Assembly (NCBI RefSeq): GCF_048066175.1
Contig: NZ_JBLTXA010000016.1
Location: 31,072-95,071 of the forward strand
Origin: Niveispirillum fermenti
Lineage (GTDB): Bacteria; Pseudomonadota; Alphaproteobacteria; Azospirillales; Azospirillaceae
Length of the DNA: 64,000 bases
Direction of reading: 5' to 3'
Under the pieces are notes generated by a model, which saw nothing but the letters and a program-made list of their open reading frames with translations, was not told the DNA's origin and ran no database searches. A program made the position numbers and the translations under genes. This document shows, one piece after another, positions 1-7,827 of the stretch. How positions within the stretch are numbered: position 1 is the stretch's first letter; each line of letters begins with the position of its first letter.

Positions 1-842
1 GAAACCGGCTGGACGCGGCGGCTCTGGTGGTGGACAGCTATTGGCTGGATGCCGGCTGGCGCCGGACCGTGCGGCCGGGGTTCCGCGCCGTGCTGGCGCT
101 GGATGATCTGGCCGACACCGATCTGCATGCCGATATGGTGTGGAACCCCGCATCGCGTGCCGCCGACCTGCCCTATGATCGCCGGGCACCGGGGGCGGGG
201 CGCCTGTTCGGGCCCGCCTTCCTGCTGCTGCGCGCGGAGATCCGTCGCGCGGCCAATGCATCGCGGCCGCCACCGGACCAACGCGACACCATCCTGCTGA
301 CCTTCGGCGGGTCTGATCCGGCCGGACTGACCGTGCCGGTGGTCAAGCGGCTGGCACCTGCCCTGCCGCCCGGTGTACGGCTGGAAGTCGTAGCCGGTGG
401 CAGCAATCCGGCGCTGGATTGCGTGACGGCAGCCTGTGCCCGTCATGCCGGCCGCATCGCCCTGCATGTGGACAGCCGCCGGATCGGCGCGCTGATGGCC
501 GGGTGCGGGCTGGCCATAACGGCCGGTGGCGGCACGGTGGCCGAACTGGCGGCGCTGGCCACACCCTGCCTGCTGGCCATCGTGGCCGACAATCAGGCTC
601 CCGCGGGCGAGGATGCACGGGCCCGCGGCTGGGCCGCCGTCATCGACGGCCGCGGCGACCGCGCCGCCGCGGCGGACGCCATTGCCACCATGGCCCTGTC
701 GCTATGGGCCGACCCCGCACGCCGGCTGGACCTGTCCCGTCGCATCACGATGGATGGCATCGACGGGCTGGGGGCGGATCGGGTGGCCGCCGCCCTGCTG
801 GCCCGGCTGGCGGCGGGGCCGGCCCGGACCGGCCAGAACTGA
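1..842 (+). CDS. pseG: UDP-2,4-diacetamido-2,4,6-trideoxy-altropyranose hydrolase (PseG-like), 5' partial
   Basis: The frame is open to the left edge, so the N-terminus lies outside the window. The visible part is a GT28/MurG-like C-terminal fold. It has a PseG-type segment VDSYWLDAGW near the start, a glycine-rich FGGSDPAG turn and a nucleotide-sugar loop with AGGGTVAEL and ADNQAPAGEDARARG. Enzymes of this family remove UDP from the altropyranose intermediate of pseudaminic acid synthesis in the cytoplasm. The same-strand pseI and nucleotidyltransferase genes downstream support this role. The exact substrate (pseudaminic or a related nonulosonic precursor) is inferred. Confidence 0.8.
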   Translation, partial: NRLDAAALVVDSYWLDAGWRRTVRPGFRAVLALDDLADTDLHADMVWNPASRAADLPYDRRAPGAGRLFGPAFLLLRAEIRRAANASRPPPDQRDTILLTFGGSDPAGLTVPVVKRLAPALPPGVRLEVVAGGSNPALDCVTAACARHAGRIALHVDSRRIGALMAGCGLAITAGGGTVAELAALATPCLLAIVADNQAPAGEDARARGWAAVIDGRGDRAAAADAIATMALSLWADPARRLDLSRRITMDGIDGLGADRVAAALLARLAAGPARTGQN

Positions 843-952
843 ATATCGACGTTCCCCGCTTGCCCGGTCCCGCTTGCCCGGCACATGATGGCGGGTGCGG
901 ATGGCACCCGCCATTTCCCTTCTGTCTGCTCCCTGCCCTGGACGCTCCCCAC

Positions 953-2062
953 ATGCTGGCCCGCCCTGCCGCCCTTTCCGCAGCCGATTACCGCGACCCG
1001 GCGATCTTCGCCGCCGAACAGCGCGACCTGTTCGCCCGAAGCTGGCAGTTCGTGGGCTTCACCGATGAACTGGCGGCCCCCGGTTCCTGGCTGGCCCGGC
1101 AGATCGCGGGGGAACCGGTGCTGGTACAAGATTTCGATGGCGAGGTGCGTGCCCTGCGCAATGTCTGTTCCCACCGGTTCGCCCGGTTACGGATGGGGGA
1201 ACAGGGTGTGGCGGGCGGCCCCCTGCGCTGCCCCTATCATGGCTGGACCTATGACCGGGACGGGGTGCCCGTGGGCGTTCCGGGCAATGCCGAATGTTTC
1301 GGCCTGGACCGGGCCGCCCGGCAGGGGCTGGCCCTGCGCCGCTATGAACTGGACCGGGCCGGCCGTTTCCTGTTCGTGCGCGTCACGCCCGGCGGGCCAT
1401 CGCTGGCCGACTGGCTGGGCCCCTACCGGGACCTGCTGCAAGCGCTGTCGGACGGCATGGCCGCCCCCTTCGCCCAGGCGGCACAAACCTGGGCCGCCAA
1501 CTGGAAGGTGGGGGTGGAGAATGTGCTGGAGGTCTATCACGTCGATGCCGTGCATCCCGACAGCTTCCGCACCGTGGTGGATGGGTCCTGGCGCGTGGAA
1601 GGCACGGGCCCGCATTCCACGGGCTATGCCGGCATCCGGGCGGAGGCGCAACGCTGGTGGGAGGGGGCGGGCAAGCGGCTGGGCCTGGCCCCGGTGCAGG
1701 CGGTTGCGGGCATGGAAGGCTATGTCCATCTGCTCCTGTTCCCCAATCTGGCCATCGGCATCACCGCCGGCCGGATGATGAGCGTCCAGACGCTGGAACC
1801 CACCGGGCCCGAAAGCTTCACCCTGCGCTATCGCCTGTGCCTGGCCCCCGCCCGTGAGGGGGCCAGCCGGGCGGCGCTGGCGGCCGTCACCACCCATCTG
1901 GCGGCCCTGAACGAAGAACTTCTGTCCGAAGACAGGGCGGTCTGTGCCGCCGTGGGGGCCGGCCTGCACCATGCCGAGGGGGCCGCACTTCTGGGCCGCA
2001 ACGAGGATCGTATCCGTCATTTCCACGATGCACTCACTGCCGGCCTGCTCCGGCAAACCTGA
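953..2062 (+). CDS. Rieske [2Fe-2S] non-heme iron oxygenase, alpha-subunit type
   Basis: This 369-aa protein carries a complete Rieske cluster motif: C72-x-H74 and C93-x2-H96 in CSH...CPYHGW. It also has the mononuclear iron site around residues 190-201 (N190, E193, H196, H201 in ENVLEVYHVDAVH). Such enzymes hydroxylate or demethylate substrates using electrons from a separate reductase, and no reductase gene is present nearby. The frame is open far upstream into pseG, but ATG 953 gives a normal-length family N-terminus. Its position between pseG and pseI suggests sugar or acyl-group hydroxylation, by analogy with CMP-Neu5Ac hydroxylase, which is also a Rieske protein. Catabolic ring oxygenation is the alternative. 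Confidence 0.85.
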   Translation: MLARPAALSAADYRDPAIFAAEQRDLFARSWQFVGFTDELAAPGSWLARQIAGEPVLVQDFDGEVRALRNVCSHRFARLRMGEQGVAGGPLRCPYHGWTYDRDGVPVGVPGNAECFGLDRAARQGLALRRYELDRAGRFLFVRVTPGGPSLADWLGPYRDLLQALSDGMAAPFAQAAQTWAANWKVGVENVLEVYHVDAVHPDSFRTVVDGSWRVEGTGPHSTGYAGIRAEAQRWWEGAGKRLGLAPVQAVAGMEGYVHLLLFPNLAIGITAGRMMSVQTLEPTGPESFTLRYRLCLAPAREGASRAALAAVTTHLAALNEELLSEDRAVCAAVGAGLHHAEGAALLGRNEDRIRHFHDALTAGLLRQT

Positions 2063-2096
2063 CCTCAAGGCTATAAGACGAAAAAACCCTAGGATG

Positions 2097-2130
2097 CGTG
2101 CGACCCGGGCTCTACGGTACGCACGGTTTT
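2097..2130 (+). terminator. Hairpin with short T-run after the Rieske gene
   Basis: CGTGCGACC pairs with GGTaCGCACG (one bulged A), followed by GTTTTATT. It sits 35 bp past the Rieske stop and before the preferred start of the next gene, so it may separate two transcription units. The T-run is short. Confidence 0.4.
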
Positions 2131-2154
2131 ATTGTGGAAACGGAGGGCACGCGC

Positions 2155-2517
2155 GTGAAAGAGATGCGCACGCTCGGCTTCACCGAACGCGAATCGATCC
2201 AGGCCATCATCGACCTGTTGCGCAAGCAGCGGGTGAAGATTCCCGTCGGACAGGTCGTCGGCCTGGCCCTGACGGAAGAGCCCGTGTCCGCCACGCTGAC
2301 GATCGAGGACAATGACGGCGAGCATCACCAGGTGAAGCGCAACGCCGCCGAACTGGCGGCATCGCTGGTCAATTACTGCATCGAGCGCAAGATCCGCCTG
2401 CCTGCCATGTCCAACAAGTTCGTGGAGGTGATCGGCGGCGCGCTGAACCTCATCGTCTATCTGGACGATGTGGAGGCGGCGGCACCGAAGAAACGGCGCA
2501 AGCCTGCCGGCGGCTGA
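2155..2517 (+). CDS. Hypothetical protein, 120 aa
   Basis: I do not recognise this protein. The preferred start is GTG 2155, because GGAGGG (2142-2147) lies 7 nt upstream. An in-frame GTG at 2098 would fall inside a terminator-like hairpin. The product is soluble and mixed alpha/beta, has no membrane segment, and ends in a basic tail (KKRRKP). It begins VKEMRTLGFTERES and contains an acidic stretch EDNDGEHHQ. It lies between the Rieske gene and pseI on the same strand, which suggests but does not prove a link to sugar modification. Confidence 0.65.
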   Translation: MKEMRTLGFTERESIQAIIDLLRKQRVKIPVGQVVGLALTEEPVSATLTIEDNDGEHHQVKRNAAELAASLVNYCIERKIRLPAMSNKFVEVIGGALNLIVYLDDVEAAAPKKRRKPAGG

Positions 2518-2567
2518 CCTTTTGGGCTGACCGCTTCCGCCCGCCCCCCTGTCGGTGCTAGCATCGG

Positions 2568-3641
2568 ATGCCCTTCCCCATCCGGCCATCCCGCATGACC
2601 CGCTTTCCCAACCGTTTCCAGCCCGGCCAGCCGCCCTTTCTCATCGCGGAAATGTCCGGCAACCATAATGGCGATATCGACCGCGCCCGACGCCTGATCG
2701 ATGCCGCCCGGGATGCCGGGGCCGATGCGGTGAAGCTCCAGACCTACACGGCCGACACCATCACCATGGATGTCGACCGGCCGGAATTCCGGCTGGAGGG
2801 CGGGCTTTGGGCCGGCCGGTCGCTGCATGAGCTCTACCGGGAGGCACATACTCCCTGGGACTGGCACGAGGCGCTGTTCGCCCATGCCCGTGAGGCCGGC
2901 ATCGCTATTTTCAGCAGCCCCTTCGACCCCACGGCCATTGACCTGCTGGAAGGGCTGGGGGCGCCCGCCTACAAGATCGCCAGTTTCGAACTGATCGACC
3001 TGCCCCTGATCAGCAGGGCCGCGGCCACGGGCAAGCCGCTGATCATGTCCACGGGCATGGCATCCCTGGGAGAGATCGCGGAAGCAGTGGCCACGGCACA
3101 GGCGGCCGGGGCCGGCAGCATCGCGCTGCTGCATTGCGTATCGGGATATCCGACGCCGGTGGAGGATTGCGACCTGCGCACGATCCCGCACATGGCGGCG
3201 GCCTTCGGCCTGCCGGTAGGCCTGTCGGACCATACGATGGGGGTGGCCGTGCCCGTGGCAGCCGTGGCGCTGGGGGCCGTCATCGTGGAGAAGCATTTCA
3301 CGCTGGCCCGCGCCGATGGGGGGCCGGATGCGGCCTTTTCGCTGGAGCCCGCCGAATTCCGGGCCATGGCCGATGCCTGCCACATGGCACACGCCGCCCT
3401 TGGCAGCATCTCCTATGCCCTGAAACCGTCGGAGGCGGGCGGCAGGACCTTTCGCCGTTCCCTTTACGTCAACCGCGACGTGCCAGCGGGCACCGTGCTG
3501 GGCGAGGGGGATGTAAGGTCCATCCGGCCGGGCCTGGGTCTCGCCCCCAAGCACCTGCCCGACATACTGGGCCGCACGGCCGCCCGCGATCTGAAGCGTG
3601 GCGAACCGGTGGACTGGACCATGCTGGGCCGGGCCCCATGA
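2568..3641 (+). CDS. pseI: Pseudaminic acid synthase (NeuB/PseI family)
   Basis: The protein is about 357 aa. An N-terminal NeuB TIM barrel (IAEMSGNHNGD, AVKLQTYTADT, SSPFDPTAIDLL, KIASFEL, STGMASLGEI, GLSDHTMG, EKHFTL) is followed by a C-terminal SAF antifreeze-like domain (about residues 290-350: LYVNRDVPAGTVL...IRPGLGL). It condenses phosphoenolpyruvate with the 2,4-diacetamido sugar released by PseG to give a nonulosonic acid. ATG 2568 is the longest start; ATG 2595, 24 residues before the IAEMSGNHN motif, is equally possible, and neither has a strong ribosome binding site. The stop overlaps the next start (ATGA). Motifs favour PseI over sialic acid NeuB, but product stereochemistry cannot be read from sequence. 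Confidence 0.88.
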   Translation: MPFPIRPSRMTRFPNRFQPGQPPFLIAEMSGNHNGDIDRARRLIDAARDAGADAVKLQTYTADTITMDVDRPEFRLEGGLWAGRSLHELYREAHTPWDWHEALFAHAREAGIAIFSSPFDPTAIDLLEGLGAPAYKIASFELIDLPLISRAAATGKPLIMSTGMASLGEIAEAVATAQAAGAGSIALLHCVSGYPTPVEDCDLRTIPHMAAAFGLPVGLSDHTMGVAVPVAAVALGAVIVEKHFTLARADGGPDAAFSLEPAEFRAMADACHMAHAALGSISYALKPSEAGGRTFRRSLYVNRDVPAGTVLGEGDVRSIRPGLGLAPKHLPDILGRTAARDLKRGEPVDWTMLGRAP

Positions 3642-4405
3642 TACAGGCCGCCCCGCGCGTGATCGGCGTCATCCAGGCCCGGATGGGTTCCACCCGGCTG
3701 CCGGGCAAGGTCATGATGCAGGTCGCGGGCAAAAGCCTGATCGCCCATCAGGTGGAACGGCTGCGTCGCTGCCGCCGGCTGGATGGACTGTGCCTCGCCA
3801 CCAGCGACCGGCCCGGCGACGATGCACTGGCCGATCACGCCGCGGCCCTGGACGTTCCCGTATTCCGCGGCAGCGAAACGGACGTGCTGGACCGATTCTA
3901 CCGCGCCGCCTATGGCCAGGGGGCCGACATCGCCGTGCGCTTCACAGGCGATTGCCCGCTGATCGACCCCGCCCTGGTCGATACGCTCGTGGCGCTGCAT
4001 GATGGCACCACCCCCCCGCCGGATTATGCCGCCATCGACGTGTCGCGCTATCCGCGCGGGCTGGACGCGGAACTGGTGTCCATGGGCGCGTTGCAGGCTG
4101 CCTGGACCGACGCGCAGGAGGATTTCGAGCGTGAGCATGTCCTGCCCTTCATCTGGCGCCGGCCAGAGCGGTTCCGCCTGTCCTGGCTGACCGATCCGGA
4201 CCTTGACGCCCCGTGGCGCTGGTGCGTCGATACGGAACAGGATCTCCTGCTGGTACGGCACTTGCTGGAATGGCTTTTGCCCGTTAATCCAGCCTTTGGC
4301 TGGCGGGATGCCGATGGTGCCATGCGCGCGCATCCCGAATGGGCAGCGATCAATCGGGAGGTGGTGCAGAAGACCCTGCCCCCCTGCAATAGTGAAGGAG
4401 CATGA
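3638..4405 (+). CDS. SpsF/NeuA-like cytidylyltransferase (probable CMP-nonulosonate synthetase)
   Basis: This 255-aa nucleotidyltransferase has the SpsF signature IQARMGSTRLPGK (about residues 12-24), a substrate loop FRGSETDVLDRFY and a metal-site RFTGDCPLIDP. Members activate sugars as CMP or related nucleotide derivatives. Right after pseI, the simplest role is making the CMP-activated nonulosonate used by a glycosyltransferase. SpsF-annotated proteins are heterogeneous, so the nucleotide specificity is an inference. The start ATG overlaps the pseI stop and the stop overlaps the ACP start, so translation is coupled on both sides. Confidence 0.8.
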   Translation: MIQAAPRVIGVIQARMGSTRLPGKVMMQVAGKSLIAHQVERLRRCRRLDGLCLATSDRPGDDALADHAAALDVPVFRGSETDVLDRFYRAAYGQGADIAVRFTGDCPLIDPALVDTLVALHDGTTPPPDYAAIDVSRYPRGLDAELVSMGALQAAWTDAQEDFEREHVLPFIWRRPERFRLSWLTDPDLDAPWRWCVDTEQDLLLVRHLLEWLLPVNPAFGWRDADGAMRAHPEWAAINREVVQKTLPPCNSEGA

Positions 4406-4638
4406 TGATGACCCGCGCCGAATTCCTGGCCGCCCTGGAGGAGATGCTGGAACTGGATGCCGGCACCCTGGCGCCCGATGCGCCGCTGGACAGCCTGGAG
4501 GCCTGGGACAGCCTAGCCGTGATCAGCTTCATCGCCCTGGTCGATGAGCATTTCGACCATGTCGTCGCAGGCGAGGACCTGGCGAAGGCCCGGACGGTTT
4601 CCGATCTTCTGGCCCTCACGGGCGCCGATCTGGCCTGA
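4402..4638 (+). CDS. Acyl carrier protein 1
   Basis: This 78-aa acidic four-helix ACP has the phosphopantetheine attachment serine most likely in LDSLEAWDSLA (the WDSLA serine, about residue 37). AAGGAG lies 4-9 nt before three consecutive ATGs at 4402. It overlaps both neighbours (ATGATGATG, then TGATG), so it belongs to a tightly coupled operon. It is not in a fab cluster, which argues for a dedicated acyl carrier for a secondary pathway, here probably acyl decoration of the nonulosonic acid. Confidence 0.85.
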   Translation: MMMTRAEFLAALEEMLELDAGTLAPDAPLDSLEAWDSLAVISFIALVDEHFDHVVAGEDLAKARTVSDLLALTGADLA

Positions 4639-5468
4639 TGTCCGGCCTGCCCCGCCCCGCCATCCCCGCCGGCCGCACGCGGCGGCAGGTGGTCGACCTG
4701 GCCGGTGGCCCGGCGGCCTGGCTGATGGGCGGCCGCCTGGGACCCGGCGACGGGGATGCCCCGCCGCTGGTCTTGCTGCACGGGCTGGCCGGCGACGCGC
4801 TGACATGGCAGTTCAACCTGACGGCCCTGGCCGCCGACCGTGCCGTGCTGGCGCCGGATCTGCCGGGGCACGGGTCCAGCACGCTGGATGTCGGTCATGG
4901 CCATGTGGATGATCTGGCGCGCTGGGTGGGCGGACTGATCGATGCCTGGGGGGTGGGGCGTGTGGACATTGTCGGCCATTCGCTGGGCGCCCGCGTGGCA
5001 TTGTCCCTGGCCCATCAGCGGCCATCCCTGGTGGGCCGGGCCACCCTGATCGCCTGTGCCGGCCTGGGCAGTGACCTGGACCACCTGTTCCTGGACAGGC
5101 TGGCCGAGGCGGGATCGATCGAACAGGCACGCCTGGCCGCCGGCGCGCTGTTCGCCGAACCCGGTGCCCTGGTGGAGCCGATGGCCCGCGCGCTGGCCCT
5201 GCGCCTGTCGCAGCCGGCCAACCGCGCAGCCATCAAATCCCTGCTGGATGCCAATCGCGCCGACCTGTCGGAACGGCTGGTTCAGCGGGACTGGGTACCG
5301 GCCGCGCCCGTTCAGCTCATCTGGGGGCGGCGGGACACTATCGTGCCGCCCCCGGCGGCCGGCCTGATCCCCGCCGGCATCCCTTATCACCTGCTGGATG
5401 GTGCCGGCCACATGCCGCATGTGGAGGCGGCCAGCCGCGTCAACGCCCTGATCCGGAGTTTCCATTGA
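4638..5468 (+). CDS. Alpha/beta-hydrolase fold protein (thioesterase/acyltransferase candidate)
   Basis: This 276-aa alpha/beta hydrolase has the oxyanion region LLHGLAGDALTW (residues about 47-58), the nucleophile elbow GHSLGA, the acid in WGRRDTIVP and the histidine in DGAGHMPHVE, so the triad is intact. No signal peptide is seen, so it is probably cytoplasmic. Being sandwiched between two ACP genes with start/stop overlaps on both sides, it probably hydrolyses or transfers an ACP-bound acyl group. A direct hydrolytic role on a sugar ester is the alternative. Confidence 0.8.
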   Translation: MSGLPRPAIPAGRTRRQVVDLAGGPAAWLMGGRLGPGDGDAPPLVLLHGLAGDALTWQFNLTALAADRAVLAPDLPGHGSSTLDVGHGHVDDLARWVGGLIDAWGVGRVDIVGHSLGARVALSLAHQRPSLVGRATLIACAGLGSDLDHLFLDRLAEAGSIEQARLAAGALFAEPGALVEPMARALALRLSQPANRAAIKSLLDANRADLSERLVQRDWVPAAPVQLIWGRRDTIVPPPAAGLIPAGIPYHLLDGAGHMPHVEAASRVNALIRSFH

Positions 5469-5716
5469 CCGACAAGAACGCGATGCTGGCCCTGATCGGG
5501 CGCGAGGTCGGCCGCATCCTGGCCGACAAGGGCGAAGCGCCGGCGATCATCACGGCCGATACGCTTTTCCTGGAAGGCCCGCTGCCCTTCGACTCCCTGG
5601 ACCTCGCCACCCTGATCGTGGCGCTGGAGGGGGAGACGGGCAAGGACCCGTTCCGCCAGGGCTTCCGCCAGTTCACGACCGCCGGCGAACTGGCCGCCCT
5701 TTATACGGCAGCGTAG
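5465..5716 (+). CDS. Acyl carrier protein 2
   Basis: This 83-aa ACP-like protein has the attachment serine in PFDSLDLATLI and a predicted helical bundle. The best start is TTG 5465, which overlaps the hydrolase stop (TTGA); ATG 5483 is possible but would clip helix 1. The sequence is clearly different from ACP 1 (core FDSLDL against WDSLAV), so the two carriers are not recent duplicates and may hold different acyl chains or dock with different partners. It is followed after 3 nt by a small membrane protein. Confidence 0.78.
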   Translation: MTDKNAMLALIGREVGRILADKGEAPAIITADTLFLEGPLPFDSLDLATLIVALEGETGKDPFRQGFRQFTTAGELAALYTAA

Positions 5717-5719
5717 CCA

Positions 5720-5899
5720 ATGCCGACGGTGTGGCAATGGATCGCCGGCGGCGTCGCCCTCTACCTGCTGCTTCTGGCCCGCAGTGCCTGGAAGCAAGGG
5801 GAGTTCAAGCAGTTTCTGTGGGGCCTGGTGACCGTGATCGGCCTGCTCACGCTGATCGGCGGCATCATCTGGGCCTGGGATGCCGCGCGTGGACCGTGA
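5720..5899 (+). CDS. Small membrane protein, 59 aa, two predicted TM helices
   Basis: ATG 5720 to TGA 5897-5899 encodes a 59-aa protein. It has two hydrophobic helices, roughly residues 5-22 (WIAGGVALYLLLLA) and 33-53 (LWGLVTVIGLLTLIGGIIW), joined by a charged loop (RSAWKQGEFKQ). It sits 3 nt after ACP 2 and in the same direction as the acyl ligase. I do not recognise the family. It could anchor the acyl or glycan machinery at the inner membrane. Coding potential rests on codon bias, coherent hydrophobicity and position. Confidence 0.6.
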   Translation: MPTVWQWIAGGVALYLLLLARSAWKQGEFKQFLWGLVTVIGLLTLIGGIIWAWDAARGP

Positions 5900-5941
5900 G
5901 AGGGCTTGGATTGCCCCCCTGCCCTGCCGCATGATGGCACC

Positions 5942-7093
5942 ATGCGACCTGCCCTGACCCCGCCCTGGACCCACCCCGGTTTCCGCCTTGTCTGCGGCGG
6001 CCGGGAATGGGCTTGGCCGGATCTGTCAGACCTGGCGGCCAGCCTGTCATCCGGTCCGCTTGTGGCCGGCGGCGGCGATCTGCCGCGACTGGTGGCCACC
6101 CTGGTTGCGGGCTGGCAGCGCGAACAGCCCGTCGCCCTGCTGCGCGGCGGCTTGCCCCCGCCCACGGCCATGACGGGGCGGGAGCGCCTGCTGCTGCTGG
6201 AAACCTCGGGCACCACAGGCACGCCAAGGCGAGTGACCCGCCCGTTCGATGCCGTGCTGGCCGGTATCGAAGCGACGCGGGGGGCCGGCGGGCGCTGGCT
6301 GCTGACATATGACCCCTGCGGCTTCGCTGGCCTTCAGGTGCTGTTGACCGCGATGCGCGGCGGCGGCACCCTGCTGGCCGATCCCGCCGCCGATGTCGCC
6401 ACGCTGGTGCGACTGGCTCTGGAAGGCGGTGCCAGCCATATCAGCGCCACGCCCAGCTTCTGGCGCCTGCTGCTGCTGTCCGGCGCCACACCGCCCCTGA
6501 AGCGCATCACGCTGGGCGGGGAGGCGGCGGACCAGCCCCTGCTGGATGCCCTGCGCGCCCGGTTTCCCGATGTTCCGCTACGCTGCATCTATGCAGGCAC
6601 GGAATGGGGACGGCTGTTCACCGTGGCCGACGGACAGGCCGGCTTTCCGGCCCGATGGCTGACTGACCCTCCTGGTCCCTATTCATTCCGTATCCGGAAT
6701 GATATTTTGCAGGTGCGGGTGGGCGAGGCATGGCAGGAGACCGGCGATCTTGTGGAGATCGTTGGCGACAGGGTTTTGTTCCGGGGCCGGAACGATCTTG
6801 TGATCAATGTTGGCGGGGCAAAGGTGAACCCTGCGCTGGTCGAGGCGCGGTTGCTGTCGCTGACCGGCGTGAGTGACGCCGTGGCCTATGGCATTCCCAG
6901 CCCCATCACCGGATACTTGGTGGCCGCCGACATTGTTGCCCCCACCTGGGAAGGTGATGATGGCTGGAGAACGCGGGTTCAGGCCGCCCTGTCTGACCTG
7001 CCCCCGCCATCCCGGCCCCGGCGGTTGCGGCTGCTGAACCAGCTCCCCTTGTCGGCAGCCGGCAAGAAACGACGCCTTGCGGAGGATGCATGA
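5942..7093 (+). CDS. Compact AMP-dependent acyl-CoA/acyl-ACP synthetase
   Basis: This 383-aa adenylate-forming enzyme has the P-loop TSGTTGTPRR (residues 88-97), a core GGEAADQPLL, the YAGTEWG adenine motif, the hinge region LFRGRNDLVINVGGAKVNP and a C-terminal catalytic lysine in AAGKKRR. It is over 100 residues shorter than usual ANL ligases, and the missing part is N-terminal. It should adenylate a carboxylic acid and load it on CoA or one of the two neighbouring ACPs. ATG 5942 is preferred over the upstream TTG 5906. Its stop overlaps the reductase start (ATGA). Confidence 0.85.
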   Translation: MRPALTPPWTHPGFRLVCGGREWAWPDLSDLAASLSSGPLVAGGGDLPRLVATLVAGWQREQPVALLRGGLPPPTAMTGRERLLLLETSGTTGTPRRVTRPFDAVLAGIEATRGAGGRWLLTYDPCGFAGLQVLLTAMRGGGTLLADPAADVATLVRLALEGGASHISATPSFWRLLLLSGATPPLKRITLGGEAADQPLLDALRARFPDVPLRCIYAGTEWGRLFTVADGQAGFPARWLTDPPGPYSFRIRNDILQVRVGEAWQETGDLVEIVGDRVLFRGRNDLVINVGGAKVNPALVEARLLSLTGVSDAVAYGIPSPITGYLVAADIVAPTWEGDDGWRTRVQAALSDLPPPSRPRRLRLLNQLPLSAAGKKRRLAEDA

Positions 7094-7818
7094 AAAGCCC
7101 CGTCATCGTCACCGGCGGAAGCCGTGGCCTGGGCCTGTCCATAACCCGTGCCCTGCTGGAGGAGGGGTATGCCGTGGCGACTTGCAGCCGCACCCTGGGC
7201 GATGCCCTGCCCGGCCTGATGGCTGCCCATCCGGACAGTCTGTTCTGGCAGGTGGCGGATATCGGGGACGCGACATCCACGCAGGCATTCGTCAAGGCCG
7301 CCGTGCAGCGCTTTGGCCCCCCCTGGGGCCTGGTCAACAATGCCGGTATCGCGCGGGAGGGCATCCTGGCCACCTTGCCGCTGGTGGAGGTGGACAGCCT
7401 GATCCAGACCAACCTGACGGGCGCCATACAAATGGCGCGCGGGGTGTTGCGGCATATGTTGTCACGGCCCGGCGGCGGGCGGATCATCAACATTTCTTCC
7501 ATCATCGGGCAGCGCGGCTATACCGGTCTGGCCGCCTATGCCGCAACAAAGGCCGGGCTGGATGGGCTGACGCGCGCCCTGGCACGGGAGGTCGGGCGGC
7601 GGCAAATCACGGTCAACAGCGTGGCGCCCGGTTATCTCGATACCGAAATGTCCGACACCCTTTCTGCCGGGCAACGCGAACAGATCGTCCGGCGCACGCC
7701 GATGGCACGCCTGGGCACGGCCGGGGATATCGTGCCCGCCGTGCTGTTCCTGCTGGGTGACGGCGCGCGCTTCATCACGGGCCAGACCATCACCATCGAT
7801 GGCGGCATCACCTGCTGA
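7090..7818 (+). CDS. SDR-family 3-oxoacyl-ACP reductase (FabG-like)
   Basis: This 242-aa classical short-chain dehydrogenase has the NAD(P) motif TGGSRGLG (8-15), NNAG (83-86), catalytic Ser about 137, Tyr150 and Lys154 (Y-x3-K), and a C-terminal ITIDGG typical of FabG. It probably reduces a 3-oxoacyl-ACP to a 3-hydroxyacyl-ACP. It is coupled to the ligase upstream and followed after 9 nt by a KAS III-like gene, so synthase and reductase together could make a short 3-hydroxyacyl-ACP such as 3-hydroxybutyryl-ACP. Reduction of a keto-sugar is an alternative. Confidence 0.85.
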   Translation: MKSPVIVTGGSRGLGLSITRALLEEGYAVATCSRTLGDALPGLMAAHPDSLFWQVADIGDATSTQAFVKAAVQRFGPPWGLVNNAGIAREGILATLPLVEVDSLIQTNLTGAIQMARGVLRHMLSRPGGGRIINISSIIGQRGYTGLAAYAATKAGLDGLTRALAREVGRRQITVNSVAPGYLDTEMSDTLSAGQREQIVRRTPMARLGTAGDIVPAVLFLLGDGARFITGQTITIDGGITC

Positions 7819-7827
7819 GGGATCGAC

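Noticed and set aside
419..952. Upstream in-frame extension of the Rieske oxygenase into pseG
   Set aside because: The extension is Arg/Gly/His-rich shadow sequence overlapping pseG. ATG 953 gives the family-length protein.
3134..3637. Long upstream extension of the SpsF-like gene inside pseI
   Set aside because: The IQARMGSTRLPGK family start lies just after ATG 3638, which overlaps the pseI stop. The upstream part is a shadow of pseI.
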